A DNA stretch of 38,277 nucleotides from Lachnospiraceae bacterium (GCA_014804675.1 JAAUZH010000003.1:1-38277), one strand, 5' to 3'; counted from the stretch's first letter, positions 1 through 8,821 are shown. Notes: generated from the letters alone by a model not told the origin. Translations and numbers: made by a program.

Positions 1-152
<152 letters not shown>

Positions 153-170
153 TAGCTGTAAATTTATTTT

Positions 171-179
171 ATTATACCA
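171..179 (-). promoter_or_regulatory. extended -10 promoter of the repeat-containing gene
   Basis: The minus strand reads TGGTATAAT, a perfect TATAAT with the TGn extension. No good -35 is present (TTTCTT at 17 bp), as is common for extended -10 promoters. Transcription would start near 164, giving a leader of about 50 nt before the ATG at 114. Confidence 0.55.
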
Positions 180-270
180 TCTTCATTATTAAAAAGAAAG
201 GCTTTTTTGTAATTTATTGTCACAATTTGGCATGGCCTTTCAATATACAATAGGAGACCGTATCTTGCTT

Positions 271-321
271 CAGCTTCCCTTCAAAAAACAAGCTGAACCA
301 AACCAATAAATATGCTATACT
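271..321 (+). promoter_or_regulatory. promoter of the SDR gene with overlapping inverted repeat
   Basis: TGCTATACT at 313-321 is an extended -10. The -35 region (293-298, CTGAAC) is weak and overlaps the right arm of an inverted repeat, CAGCTT (271-276) and AAGCTG (290-295). That placement would suit a repressor or activator site. The promoter is fairly clear; the operator is a guess. Confidence 0.5.
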
Positions 322-371
322 ATTGAAAGAATCGAATCTATCCTATCCAAAAAGAAAGGAACAAAAACACC

Positions 372-1091
372 ATGAAAAGAACAGCTTTCCTCACAGGCGC
401 CTCCAGAGGAATCGGAAGAGCCATTGCAATCGCTTTAGCCAAAGAAGGATATGACCTTTATCTCGTATGCCACACACAAAAAGAACTTCTCTTATCTCTT
501 ATGGAAGCGCTTGAAAGGGAATATCAGATTTCCTGCACCGGATTTGTGGGGGATATATCCGATTACCAGTTCGTTGAGCAATGCTTTCTAAACATCAAAC
601 GGCTGGACGTACTGATCAATAATGCAGGAGTCTCTTATGTGGGACTGTTTCAGGACATGACGCCGGAAGAATGGAAACAGATACTGGACACCAATCTTTC
701 TTCTGCCTTTTATACAAGCAAGTTAGCTGTCACTAACATGATACAGCAAAAAAGCGGAAAGATCATCAACATTTCCTCCGTATGGGGAAATGCGGGCGCT
801 TCCACAGAAGCGGCCTACTCTGCTTCCAAGGGCGGGCTCAACAGCTTTACGAAAGCGCTTGCCAAAGAATTAGCTCCAAGCAACATTCAAGTAAATGCCA
901 TTGCCCTTGGCATGATGGACACGGACATGAACAATTGTTTTTCCATGGAAGAAAAAGCTTCTATTATAGAAGATATTCCTGCAGGACGAATGGGAAATCC
1001 CAAAGAAGCCGCAGAGCTTGTCATAAACCTAATAAAAAGTCCGGCCTATCTGACCGGACAAATCATCACTCTGGACGGGGGCTGGCTGTAG
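372..1091 (+). CDS. SDR-family oxidoreductase, FabG-like
   Basis: 239 residues, the usual length of a classical short-chain dehydrogenase/reductase acting in the cytoplasm with NAD(P)H. Visible motifs are the nucleotide-binding TGASRGIG (8-15), NNAG (83-86), and the catalytic set N108, S136, Y149 and K153 in YSASK, with the typical GG near the C-terminus. It most resembles FabG-type 3-oxoacyl-ACP reductases, but stand-alone copies outside fab operons often have other substrates, so the substrate is unknown. AAAGGA at 355-360 is the ribosome site. The last 26 bases overlap the 3' end of the convergent esterase gene. No fatty-acid genes are adjacent. Confidence 0.88.
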   Translation: MKRTAFLTGASRGIGRAIAIALAKEGYDLYLVCHTQKELLLSLMEALEREYQISCTGFVGDISDYQFVEQCFLNIKRLDVLINNAGVSYVGLFQDMTPEEWKQILDTNLSSAFYTSKLAVTNMIQQKSGKIINISSVWGNAGASTEAAYSASKGGLNSFTKALAKELAPSNIQVNAIALGMMDTDMNNCFSMEEKASIIEDIPAGRMGNPKEAAELVINLIKSPAYLTGQIITLDGGWL

Positions 1092-2076
1092 CCTCATCTT
1101 TGGCAGGCAAAGCCCTTTTGGTGTTCTGCTCTGTGACAGGTTCATTGATTTTTTCAATGAACCGCTCTACCTCGATCCATGCTTTTCTGGACTCCGGCAA
1201 AAGCAGCATGGCTCGCTGAAATACATGAAACATTCCTTCATACCGGCCTAAACGCACCTTAACACCTGCCTGTCTTGCTTTTTTCACCACTGTAATTGAA
1301 TCGCTTAACAACATTTCATGGGTCCCTACCTGCACAAGCATGGGAGGGAAATCCTCAAAACTGCCAAACATAGGGGAAATATAAGGATTTTCAGGGTTCT
1401 CTTCTCCTGGATATGCATTGTTATAAATAAGGCTCTCCCTTGTCTTGCCAAAAAGAGGGTCGATTTCAAAATTATCATCATAAGATGTGCCGCTGGCAGT
1501 CAAATCCGTCCATGGAGACATAGCCACGATTCCCTTTGGCAGCTCCTGTCCGTGATCCCTTAAATACATGGTCATTGCCATGGCAAGGCCGCCTCCTGCC
1601 GAGTCTCCTCCCAAAAGAATCTTGTCTCCCGTATATCCCTGTTCCAAAAGCCAGTAATAGGCGGCTAACCCATCCTCCAGCGCTGCCGGGTAAGGGTGCT
1701 CTGGAGCAACCCGGTAATCGATAGTCAGCACATTACAGCCCTTTCCTGCCCTGCTGTACAGGACCGCCGTTGCGCGATGGGAATTTCGGAGCTTTCCTAC
1801 ATATCCGCCACCATGAAGCTGAAGCACTACCAGCTCCCCTTTATCCTCTTCCGACTGGAGCAGTTCCATTTCAAAGTTCTCCATGGAAACCGGAAGCACT
1901 TCATAGCCCTCAGGACTTTTCCACGGGGCCTCTTCCAGTCTCTTACGGATTCCCCCACCCATAATGTCCTGTTCTGTCATCTGGTCCGAATGAAAATGGG
2001 CAATGATTTCTCTTAGGATACGTCCTCTGATGCTCACTTCATTTTCTCCCATTCTATCTGTTTGTTTCTTTATCAT
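1066..2076 (-). CDS. alpha/beta hydrolase, HSL-type esterase/lipase
   Basis: 336 residues. Family hallmarks of hormone-sensitive-lipase-like esterases (Aes type) are all present: oxyanion motif HGGG (88-91), nucleophile S159 in GDSAG (157-161), D259 and H284 completing the triad. There is no signal peptide, so it is cytoplasmic. It probably cleaves short acyl esters. GGGAG five bases before the ATG supports the start. It lies 176 bp downstream of the DUF6320 and acyltransferase genes on the same strand, so it could act with them as an esterase opposed to an acyl transferase. Its tail after about residue 315 is low-complexity and charged. Its 3' end runs 26 bp into the convergent SDR gene. Confidence 0.88.
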   Translation of the reverse strand: MIKKQTDRMGENEVSIRGRILREIIAHFHSDQMTEQDIMGGGIRKRLEEAPWKSPEGYEVLPVSMENFEMELLQSEEDKGELVVLQLHGGGYVGKLRNSHRATAVLYSRAGKGCNVLTIDYRVAPEHPYPAALEDGLAAYYWLLEQGYTGDKILLGGDSAGGGLAMAMTMYLRDHGQELPKGIVAMSPWTDLTASGTSYDDNFEIDPLFGKTRESLIYNNAYPGEENPENPYISPMFGSFEDFPPMLVQVGTHEMLLSDSITVVKKARQAGVKVRLGRYEGMFHVFQRAMLLLPESRKAWIEVERFIEKINEPVTEQNTKRALPAKDEATASPRPE

Positions 2077-2171
2077 TTTGTCTCCCTCTCAAATCCTGGT
2101 GTACTGTACCGTTGATATCTGGCATGATTCCTTGTCTATTTTTCCATTAGACTGCGTTGTCGTCAGTACTT

Positions 2172-2192
2172 AGGTGCCTGTTTTTGGTACCT
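2172..2192. repeat. short inverted repeat between DUF6320 gene and esterase gene
   Basis: AGGTGCC (2172-2178) can pair with GGTACCT (2186-2192) over a 7-nt loop with one G-U pair. No T-run follows on either strand, so it is not a clear terminator. Nothing else stands out in the 176-bp gap. Confidence 0.3.
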
Positions 2193-2252
2193 TATGCACT
2201 ATTACCAGCCGCATATAGCGAAAGCACGGCCCGCCAACATGCTTATGCGAAA

Positions 2253-2927
2253 TCAAACATGAAATCGTCTCTTCAGCTCCGTTTTCGCCCTTTTGTCACC
2301 AATCAGTACCGTACCCAGAAATAACAGGAGAGAAAGCAGGACGCTGATAAAAGTAAGCAGCGGCTTTTCTATGAGTCCTGCAAAAAAAAGCACAATCCCT
2401 ACAATGCTGAATACAATCATAGTAAGCTGTAAAGACAGATAACTCTGCCAGTTCAGATTATTGGCAATCATCAAAATAATGATGGCTATATCCACCAATA
2501 TAATAACGGAAGGCATGGCATAGGTCAAAGACCAGCCCCGATACCCGGTGATCACATCCACTAACAGGGTAAACAACACTATGATTACTGCCTCCACAGC
2601 AATTTTCAGCATATGCCCATAATTATGATTGGAAACGGAAAAGCTTAACGTAAAAAACAAAACCAGAAATGCTGCTCCGCATATGACAGACCACCATGTT
2701 CCGGAAAATGTCAGGCTGTTGATGACTACCAGAGCGATTTCCAGTAAAATGGCTGCCACGAAATAAACCCTTACCACAATCTGAAACATTCTGGTACGAA
2801 GCCTTACATCCGGATACATATCCTGTCCTTTTTCTTCTCCTTCCTCTATTTCAAGCACACTGTTACAAAGAGGGCAGACCATAGTATGATCCGCAACCTG
2901 AATTTTACACTGTTTACATCTACTCAT
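2253..2927 (-). CDS. DUF6320-like zinc-ribbon membrane protein
   Basis: 224 residues. The N-terminus is a zinc ribbon (C4, C7, C18, C21), followed by an acidic linker and about six hydrophobic membrane segments from residue 50 to 210, ending in a basic tail. This zinc-ribbon plus multi-TM layout matches the family I know as DUF6320, whose function is not established. It starts inside the end of the acyltransferase gene (8-bp overlap), which indicates translational coupling and a shared job, perhaps presenting a lipid substrate or placing the enzyme at the membrane. GGGGTG lies four bases before the ATG. The family name is from memory; the architecture is seen directly. Confidence 0.75.
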   Translation of the reverse strand: MSRCKQCKIQVADHTMVCPLCNSVLEIEEGEEKGQDMYPDVRLRTRMFQIVVRVYFVAAILLEIALVVINSLTFSGTWWSVICGAAFLVLFFTLSFSVSNHNYGHMLKIAVEAVIIVLFTLLVDVITGYRGWSLTYAMPSVIILVDIAIIILMIANNLNWQSYLSLQLTMIVFSIVGIVLFFAGLIEKPLLTFISVLLSLLLFLGTVLIGDKRAKTELKRRFHV

Positions 2928-4206
2928 AATACACCCCGTTGCTTTCTATGGTTACATGGATTCCTTCTTCCGCCAGCTTTCTGAAAAATGCCTTTTGAAT
3001 GGACACATCCTTTAACCGGGAGCTGAAATTAAATACAAGGGTATCCTCATAGGAACAAATGGCGCTTTTCATATTCTGCCCCTTTGTCATGGACAACACC
3101 ACATGGAACTTGTCCACATAAGGCTTATATTCCTCTTCCATGGAGATGGCGCCTATATTGGTAACAGTAGTTGTATTTGCTCTTGCAGAGCTTTTATAGA
3201 CCATTTTTACCGCCAGATTTTTTAAAAACAGCGGAACCGCCCTTACAATCAGCTTCTTTTCCCTGGAAACATTATAAGAAATCAGATTTTCCAGATTTTC
3301 CCTGTTGATCTGCTCCACAAGGCTTTGCTTTACAATGCCAAGCACCTCTTCAAATGTATAATGCTCTTTTTCGGAACGAAATACCGCCGTTACTACTGTA
3401 AAAAAGTTTTTCGTTGTAATGGAATCAAAGTAAGGCCGCAGATTGACCGGCACACAGACCGCAACAGGCCTTTTATCAGGCGCTTCGTGAAGCCATTCCT
3501 TATAAATGCTGTAAACCAGAATACCTACCAGATACTGGTTTATGCTCATGTCCCTCCTTTTAGCCGCTGCCTTCACCTCTTCGATAGGCAGATAGCCATG
3601 GATAACGCCCAATTGTCCCTGCTGTAAATACTCTCCTTTTAAAAGAAATGCCTTTTCCGTTTTATACCCTTTGGCATGGCTTCTTTTATAATTTTTGATA
3701 TAGCTGTCCTCTTTATTTAAGGAAGTATTGCTGGATAAATAATCTCCCAGCTTCTTTCCCAGTTCCGGATGGGAAAGGCGGAGATACTGATAGATCAGCT
3801 CTCTTAAAAAGGTGATGGCGCCCATCCCATCAGTGAGCACATGAAATACCTCCAGATTGATCCTCTTTTCATAATAAGTAACGCGAAACAAATAATTATG
3901 ATTCTTATACGGCTCCATATAAAGGCAGGGATAGGTTCTCTCTTCCACCACCTTAGGTGCACTTTTCCGGTTTGTTTCAAAATAATACCAGAAAAACCCC
4001 TTTTTCATTCTGGAGTTAAATGTATCGAACCAGGGCAGCACCATTTCCAATGCTTCCTGCAAAAGCTCCTGTCTTATTTCTTCCCGCAGGGTCACACTGA
4101 TACGATATACGCTGCTCATAGTTTCATTTGCGATAACCGGAAACAAGTGGGCTGTATTGTCCAGCTTGTCCCATTTTATCTGATTGCTTCTTTTCCCCTT
4201 TGCCAT
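2920..4206 (-). CDS. condensation-fold acyltransferase (alcohol acetyltransferase-like)
   Basis: 428 residues. The sequence FHVLTDGMGA at 121-130 holds the H122-x3-D126-G127 active-site motif of the chloramphenicol acetyltransferase/condensation/PapA/wax-ester-synthase superfamily. The second conserved region of such enzymes (residues 240-270, VAVCVPVNLRPYF) is also recognisable. It should transfer an acyl group to a hydroxyl or amine acceptor; acceptor and donor are unknown. It is first in an operon with the zinc-ribbon membrane protein (8-bp overlap) and probably the esterase. A good promoter lies 27 bp upstream. AAGAGGG is the ribosome site. There is no signal peptide. Confidence 0.78.
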   Translation of the reverse strand: MAKGKRSNQIKWDKLDNTAHLFPVIANETMSSVYRISVTLREEIRQELLQEALEMVLPWFDTFNSRMKKGFFWYYFETNRKSAPKVVEERTYPCLYMEPYKNHNYLFRVTYYEKRINLEVFHVLTDGMGAITFLRELIYQYLRLSHPELGKKLGDYLSSNTSLNKEDSYIKNYKRSHAKGYKTEKAFLLKGEYLQQGQLGVIHGYLPIEEVKAAAKRRDMSINQYLVGILVYSIYKEWLHEAPDKRPVAVCVPVNLRPYFDSITTKNFFTVVTAVFRSEKEHYTFEEVLGIVKQSLVEQINRENLENLISYNVSREKKLIVRAVPLFLKNLAVKMVYKSSARANTTTVTNIGAISMEEEYKPYVDKFHVVLSMTKGQNMKSAICSYEDTLVFNFSSRLKDVSIQKAFFRKLAEEGIHVTIESNGVYYE

Positions 4207-4232
4207 GATAAAACCCTCTTTCCTGTTTGCTT

Positions 4233-4261
4233 AGTATAGCATACTCAAAATACGCTGGCAA
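4233..4261 (-). promoter_or_regulatory. sigma-A promoter of the acyltransferase operon
   Basis: TTGCCA (4261-4256), a 17-bp spacer and TGC-TATACT (-10 at 4238-4233), so five of six at -35 plus an extended -10. It is a strong constitutive-looking promoter just upstream of the acyltransferase start at 4206. Confidence 0.75.
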
Positions 4262-4292
4262 ATAAGAAAGAGGGCTTTTGCACCAAACTTTT

Positions 4293-4679
4293 CTACAAAA
4301 TATCGTCTTTTTCTTTTTTAAAGCAATGACAGGAGTTGGATACGTCCCCGCACCTGACCTTATTTTCGCCTATGTCGGTCATTGCGCAATACTCAATCGG
4401 AATCTTTACACAAATCGTCTGTGCTATTTCCAGTTCACATACTCCGTCACAATCACAGTCTCCCTTTTTGTGATCCGTGATTACCGGATTTCCGCAGCAC
4501 TGTGTTTCAATTCTTCCAACCCTTGCAAAAGGCTTTACCTTAACCGGAACACTTACTTCCGCATACTGATAAGTTACCTTTGTGCAGGCATGATGTTCTT
4601 TCTTACAGCCTCCGCACTTTTCAAACCTTTCCGGCATATCCGGTTTGTCAAAATATTCTTCTACCATATTCTCATCCAT
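4293..4679 (-). CDS. cysteine-rich protein of unknown function
   Basis: 128 residues from ATG 4679 (MDENMVEEY), chosen because AAAAGGAA lies nine bases before it; an upstream in-frame TTG at 4721 has no ribosome site. There are about 13 cysteines, in CGGC, CC, CDCDGVC and CHC clusters, spread between beta-rich stretches such as VSVPVKVKPFA. There is no signal peptide or TM segment. The pattern resembles spore-coat or exosporium-type Cys-rich proteins of clostridia, and metal binding is equally possible. I do not recognise the family. The next gene upstream, also minus, is another small unknown protein. Confidence 0.65.
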   Translation of the reverse strand: MDENMVEEYFDKPDMPERFEKCGGCKKEHHACTKVTYQYAEVSVPVKVKPFARVGRIETQCCGNPVITDHKKGDCDCDGVCELEIAQTICVKIPIEYCAMTDIGENKVRCGDVSNSCHCFKKEKDDIL

Positions 4680-4753
4680 ATTAGAAGATTCCTTTTTATT
4701 TCTTTCTAATAAGATATGCAAAAGGCAAAAAAGGTTTCCCCCAGATTCTATAT

Positions 4754-4936
4754 TCAGGCAAAAGGATTTCCTAATGATGAAATAATCTTATCCATTTCTT
4801 CCTTGGATTTGGCATCTTTACATTTGAAGATAATCTGTTCCTTTTCCGCCTCCGTCATATTGGAAAACCTCTCCATTGCCCGTCCGTTCATGGCAAGACC
4901 CATTCCCAAACCAATTGGTATTTGTTGAAAATCCAT
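4754..4936 (-). CDS. small hypothetical protein
   Basis: 60 residues from ATG 4936 (MDFQQIP). This start has a near-ideal GGGAGGGAG ribosome site seven bases upstream; a longer frame to 4972 would place the site inside the coding region. The N-terminus is Gly/Met-rich (residues 6-16), then an amphipathic, charged helical segment (EAEKEQIIFKCKDAKSKEEM). There is no signal or membrane segment. Family unknown. It lies 74 bp upstream of the Cys-rich gene on the same strand and may share its transcript. Confidence 0.65.
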   Translation of the reverse strand: MDFQQIPIGLGMGLAMNGRAMERFSNMTEAEKEQIIFKCKDAKSKEEMDKIISSLGNPFA

Positions 4937-5055
4937 ACTTTTTCTCCCTCCCCACGCTAATGCTGATTTCATTGTTTCAGTCCAAATGCCTTGAAAACCA
5001 TTCGGACTTTATGATTAGTATGGGCGAAAAAAAGGTATTTTATGATAATAATTTA

Positions 5056-5084
5056 TTTCCATTTTTTTATAAACATGCTATAAT
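5056..5084 (+). promoter_or_regulatory. promoter of the 36-residue membrane peptide gene
   Basis: TTTCCA (5056-5061), 17-bp spacer, TGC-TATAAT (-10 at 5079-5084, TG at 5076). A consensus -10 with extension plus a four-of-six -35 points to strong expression of the small ORF 29 bp downstream. Confidence 0.65.
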
Positions 5085-5112
5085 CATTTCAGAAACAGGA
5101 AAGGATGATACT

Positions 5113-5223
5113 ATGTTCATTTTATTAGCAGGCGGATTACTGGTGGTTATCATTGCTGTAGTCGTTGCAGTTGTTGCTTCCGTTGTTTCTGCGGTTGCGG
5201 CAGATCAGGATTTGGAGGACTGA
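5113..5223 (+). CDS. 36-residue single-span membrane peptide
   Basis: ATG 5113 with AAAGGA upstream opens a 36-codon frame. Residues 2-29 are almost entirely hydrophobic with many Val, and the end is acidic (ADQDLED). It is predicted to be one membrane helix with a short acidic tail. A strong extended -10 promoter and a proper ribosome site make it a real gene rather than noise. It stands alone, divergent from the Cys-rich/small-protein pair and convergent with the agr-linked ABC genes. Possible roles are a small regulator of a membrane complex or a type I-toxin-like peptide; the sequence does not decide. No antisense promoter was noticed. Confidence 0.6.
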   Translation: MFILLAGGLLVVIIAVVVAVVASVVSAVAADQDLED

Positions 5224-5339
5224 TTCGGGGAATCGGTTCTCTTTTGCTTTGTTTATCCTATTATACGAAGTTTTCTTAAAAACAACTGCTTTCTCCAAAC
5301 TAAAAACAACCATACAAAAATATCTCTATAAATTTATTT

Positions 5340-5987
5340 TTAACGAATTTTTTTTATAACTCCAACATCAATTCCATATACTTCATCACACAGGATATCA
5401 ATATCATCCCGTATATGACTTGCAATTATGATAAGCTTGCCCTGTTCTTTCATTTTCACGAATACATTTCGCATCTCCTCTACCCCCGCATTATCCAATG
5501 CATTCATTGGCTCATCCAAAATAAGAATATCCGGCTCTTCCATAAGTGCCTGAGCAATTCCTAAACGTTGACGCATTCCCAGAGAATACTTTCCCACAGG
5601 CTTCTTATCATCTGGATTCAAGCCAACTAATTGCATGTATTTTCTGATACCTTCCTCTTTTACTTTTCCTCTTATGGATGCCAAGTACTTCAAATTCTTT
5701 AATCCCGAATAATGATGTAAAAATCCTGGATTTTCTATGATAAAACCAATATTCTGCGGAAAATCTATATCTCTTCCCACAATCTTTTGATTTACCTTTA
5801 CAACACCAGACGACGGATACAGCAGTCCGCAAATGCATTTCAGCAAAACTGTTTTCCCCGAACCATTTCTACCTATTATTCCATAAATCTTTCCCATTTG
5901 AAAATCTATATTTATATCTTTTAATACCGTTTGATTTTTAAACTCCTTTTTTACATTCTGTACTGTTACTGCCAATTCCTGTTCCAA
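5340..5987 (-). CDS. ABC transporter ATP-binding protein, agr-linked
   Basis: 215 residues. Walker A GRNGSGKT (39-46), signature YSLGMRQ (134-140), Walker B ILILDEP (154-160, Glu159) and H-loop H191 are all intact, so it should be an active ATPase. It is shorter than many ABC-2 ATPases (about 230-300) but complete. The start is TTG 5987 with AAGGAGG seven bases upstream; no ATG is available. It overlaps the upstream permease gene by 50 bp. It is the last gene of the lipoprotein-permease-permease-ATPase string downstream of agrDB and is probably the motor of a peptide export or immunity transporter, like LanFEG-type systems. The substrate is not proven. Confidence 0.88.
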   Translation of the reverse strand: MEQELAVTVQNVKKEFKNQTVLKDINIDFQMGKIYGIIGRNGSGKTVLLKCICGLLYPSSGVVKVNQKIVGRDIDFPQNIGFIIENPGFLHHYSGLKNLKYLASIRGKVKEEGIRKYMQLVGLNPDDKKPVGKYSLGMRQRLGIAQALMEEPDILILDEPMNALDNAGVEEMRNVFVKMKEQGKLIIIASHIRDDIDILCDEVYGIDVGVIKKIR

Positions 5988-6864
5988 TATCAGCCCTCCT
6001 TAACTTCTTAATTTTACTTAAGTCCCTGCAAATCCTATCCTTATCATTTGAAAGGATACACAACGCAATCAACAGAATAATTCCAACCACAAAGAATTTC
6101 ACTCCATAGTTCAAGTCAATGCCATATTTTAACGCATATCCGGAATATGTCTCAACCTGCGCCAAACTGACTGGTGAAAATCCATATGCCCAATCAACCC
6201 AATCATTTGCTACACATACATCCAGAAGTGTCACAAACGCTCCTGCAATAATACCCATAGATTTATTGGTGATTTTATTTCCAAAGTATATCAAAAGGCC
6301 TATCCAGACTATACATGCCCATTCCAGCAATAAGCTTACTGCCAATGCCTTCATAGGACTATAATGACTTAATAGATATTTTGAAACAGAGAAATTTAAT
6401 CCAAATTGACTGCCTGCATCGGTCTTGCCAAGAGTACCCCATATTTTTCCCCAGCCTGTACCAAACTGCATATGTCCAATAAACGGAATAACAGTCGCTG
6501 CTATTAAAACAAGGATATACAGTAATGAAACTTTAAAAATATATATTACCTGCCCCACTGCCCAGGATACTCTTCCTGTGCGTGGAAGCATATACTGATA
6601 GCCTTCATCTTCAAACGGAGCGTTACAAAATAATACCACCGCCCCTGCAATGATTACAAACTGGCAAATATAATCATTAACCAGAAAAGGAAATGCATAG
6701 GGCATCACCGGTATATTTACTGCCTTACTAAACAATAATACGGAAGAAAGATTTTGTACTATGAACAAAAAAACAATGCACATCACCATTGGAATTCTCA
6801 GATTTTCAGAAATCATTTTCATATTGTATCTTGATATTCGGTTTGCCCTAATAATAAATCCCAT
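5938..6864 (-). CDS. ABC-2-type permease, agr-linked (second)
   Basis: 308 residues with about six hydrophobic segments (near 25-48, 65-85, 105-128, 170-195, 205-225, 255-275). The N-terminus is basic and cytoplasmic, and there is no signal peptide. AGGAG upstream of ATG 6864 supports the start. It overlaps the preceding permease by 17 bp and the ATPase by 50 bp, so the genes are translationally coupled. It is one of two membrane subunits of the transporter. The family is assigned from topology and context; sequence motifs are weak, as is normal for such permeases. Confidence 0.78.
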   Translation of the reverse strand: MGFIIRANRISRYNMKMISENLRIPMVMCIVFLFIVQNLSSVLLFSKAVNIPVMPYAFPFLVNDYICQFVIIAGAVVLFCNAPFEDEGYQYMLPRTGRVSWAVGQVIYIFKVSLLYILVLIAATVIPFIGHMQFGTGWGKIWGTLGKTDAGSQFGLNFSVSKYLLSHYSPMKALAVSLLLEWACIVWIGLLIYFGNKITNKSMGIIAGAFVTLLDVCVANDWVDWAYGFSPVSLAQVETYSGYALKYGIDLNYGVKFFVVGIILLIALCILSNDKDRICRDLSKIKKLRRADIGTGIGSNSTECKKGV

Positions 6865-7642
6865 CTCTCAATTCTCCTGATAATTTTTTTACGAACACAA
6901 TTCCAATGAAAATAGTTATTATTGCTGAACAAACCATTCCAATCACAACTGTATTCCAACTGGATTTAATTACTGTCCGACCTATTAAAATCATATCTAT
7001 GCGATATGTATTATTTATTTGCAACAGCCTGCCAAGCTGTACAAAAACATAGCTGAATAAATAGGGTGATGCTGTTACAACAAACGAGTCATTTACGTAT
7101 AAAGATATCAATAGCGCTACACTTGACCAGATAATCCCCCTGCAGAAGCCCAAAACAATTTCAACAATACAATACTGCATAGGACTGTTAACGGCGGCCC
7201 ATGCGTGAAACATATCTGCAGTCGTAACATCCTGATAATCGGAACCTGTCATCGGAAACATCAGCAGTAACATAAACAATAATATGGCTGTACCTATTGC
7301 AACAACAAAACCTCCGCTTAACATATTTACCAGGTATTTCACCAGACAATATTTTTTTCTTCCTTCCCGTGAAACAATAAAAGCTATCGCATTATTTTTA
7401 CGCTCCTTGCAAAAACTGGCAGCAAACGGAAGCGTTGCAAAAACTGGCAGCAAATATGTTCTGCACATTCCGCCAAAAGCGGAATTCCAGAAAAAATAAT
7501 GAACATATCCATTGCTATTTTTTATTTGTTGAATCAAATCATTCCAAGAGTCAAAGCATATGGAAAAAATGATGCCAATAATTCCGATTATCCAGCCAAG
7601 ATTAACTGCTCTTTGTATTTCTGCTTTTAATACCTTTCTCAT
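6848..7642 (-). CDS. ABC-2-type permease, agr-linked (first)
   Basis: 264 residues, about six membrane segments (near 15-30, 55-75, 108-128, 155-180, 185-205, 232-252). The motif FCKERKNNAIAF around residues 78-89 is the cytoplasmic coupling region typical of ABC-2 permeases. It starts in an ATGA overlap with the lipoprotein stop (4 bp). It partners the next permease and the ATPase. A role in moving a peptide, or in protecting from one, is inferred from the agr and secreted-protein neighbours. Confidence 0.78.
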   Translation of the reverse strand: MRKVLKAEIQRAVNLGWIIGIIGIIFSICFDSWNDLIQQIKNSNGYVHYFFWNSAFGGMCRTYLLPVFATLPFAASFCKERKNNAIAFIVSREGRKKYCLVKYLVNMLSGGFVVAIGTAILLFMLLLMFPMTGSDYQDVTTADMFHAWAAVNSPMQYCIVEIVLGFCRGIIWSSVALLISLYVNDSFVVTASPYLFSYVFVQLGRLLQINNTYRIDMILIGRTVIKSSWNTVVIGMVCSAIITIFIGIVFVKKLSGELRDGIYY

Positions 7643-8802
7643 GATATCTCTTCCCCGGTAATTGCATGAAAGCGTATCGTATAATTTACGGCTTCTCCAT
7701 TAATCTCAAAATCACAGCACCATACAGGAATCAATTCCACCTGTGTAAAGGAGCTGTCTTTAATTAACGGAAAATATTCCATCCAAATATTTACCACTTC
7801 ATACTTTTCCGTTAAAATAACATCTCCAAACTTTTTTTCTAAAGCAGCCTTAATTCCTTCATAGCCAATTATTTCTGCTTCGTCAGGATTATCCCCTGTC
7901 TTATCTACTGCTCCTTGCAAAACAAGCTCTTCCACGCCTGAGCCTGATATCATAATAATCGCTCTCATGTTCTGCGCCAATAACGGATTGTCTCCGCTCT
8001 GCTGAACAGTCGGGTCATCATATCCAAAAACGGGAATATCATGAAGCATGAAAGAATATTCAAAATAGTATATTTCCGTATCAGAATCAAAAGAAGTAGC
8101 GCCCAGATTTTTTGCGGATAAAGTGGCGCTGTCCTCGTCCTTCATGATTTCTTCCTGAATTTTATTTAAATCCTCATCATTTACAGCAACAATATATGGT
8201 TTTCCCAACTCACATCCGATATCAAATTGGGAAATAAATGCTTCTGCCTCACTCATTGCCTCTTCCATCGTTTTAAATCCTAATTCTTTTTCAGGAAACA
8301 GGTTCTTTTCTCTGGCATAGCTGCACAACGTATCAATATAGCTTACTTTACTACTTTTCTTATAATTTAAAAAAGCTTTTTCTCCTCCTAAAGATTCCTC
8401 TTTGTAATGTCGTTTGCCAAATTCATCTATAGTGATTTCCTCTGCACCGGCATTTGGCCAGAATACAGACTGCACCTTATCAAAGTCAAATGTTTTCAAC
8501 TCCGTTGAATAGGTATAAAGTTTAGTGGCAGGCAGTTGAAATTCTGTTTCTACATATAAATTATCATCCAATTCCTCACTCACATTCATGATTGGCACAG
8601 CTTCGGAGCCTGCAGCGCTGCTGCCTGTATCATTATCATCATTATTCAATTCCTGATCAGCATCCACTTCCGAATCAAACTCTGTGCTTACAGGACTGCT
8701 GCCTGTATCATTATCGCCATTATGGGGCTCTTCCTTTGCACATCCGGCTATACATGCGCAAAGAAAAATCATTGCCAGATAACTCCATCTTTTCATGTTC
8801 AT
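7639..8802 (-). CDS. surface lipoprotein of the agr-linked ABC cluster
   Basis: 387 residues. A lipoprotein signal ends in IAGC with the lipid-carrying Cys at 21. A low-complexity acidic linker (22-70) follows, with DNDTGSS occurring twice (near 31 and 57), then a globular, mostly beta domain to the end. No enzymatic motif is seen. It should be anchored on the outer face of the membrane. The start is ATG 8802 with AAAGGAA upstream; ATG two codons in is an alternative. It sits between a strong terminator and the coupled permease genes, so it could be the substrate-capture or immunity component. Family not recognised. Confidence 0.8.
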   Translation of the reverse strand: MNMKRWSYLAMIFLCACIAGCAKEEPHNGDNDTGSSPVSTEFDSEVDADQELNNDDNDTGSSAAGSEAVPIMNVSEELDDNLYVETEFQLPATKLYTYSTELKTFDFDKVQSVFWPNAGAEEITIDEFGKRHYKEESLGGEKAFLNYKKSSKVSYIDTLCSYAREKNLFPEKELGFKTMEEAMSEAEAFISQFDIGCELGKPYIVAVNDEDLNKIQEEIMKDEDSATLSAKNLGATSFDSDTEIYYFEYSFMLHDIPVFGYDDPTVQQSGDNPLLAQNMRAIIMISGSGVEELVLQGAVDKTGDNPDEAEIIGYEGIKAALEKKFGDVILTEKYEVVNIWMEYFPLIKDSSFTQVELIPVWCCDFEINGEAVNYTIRFHAITGEEIS

Positions 8803-8821
8803 TAATTCCTTTCCCTTTATT

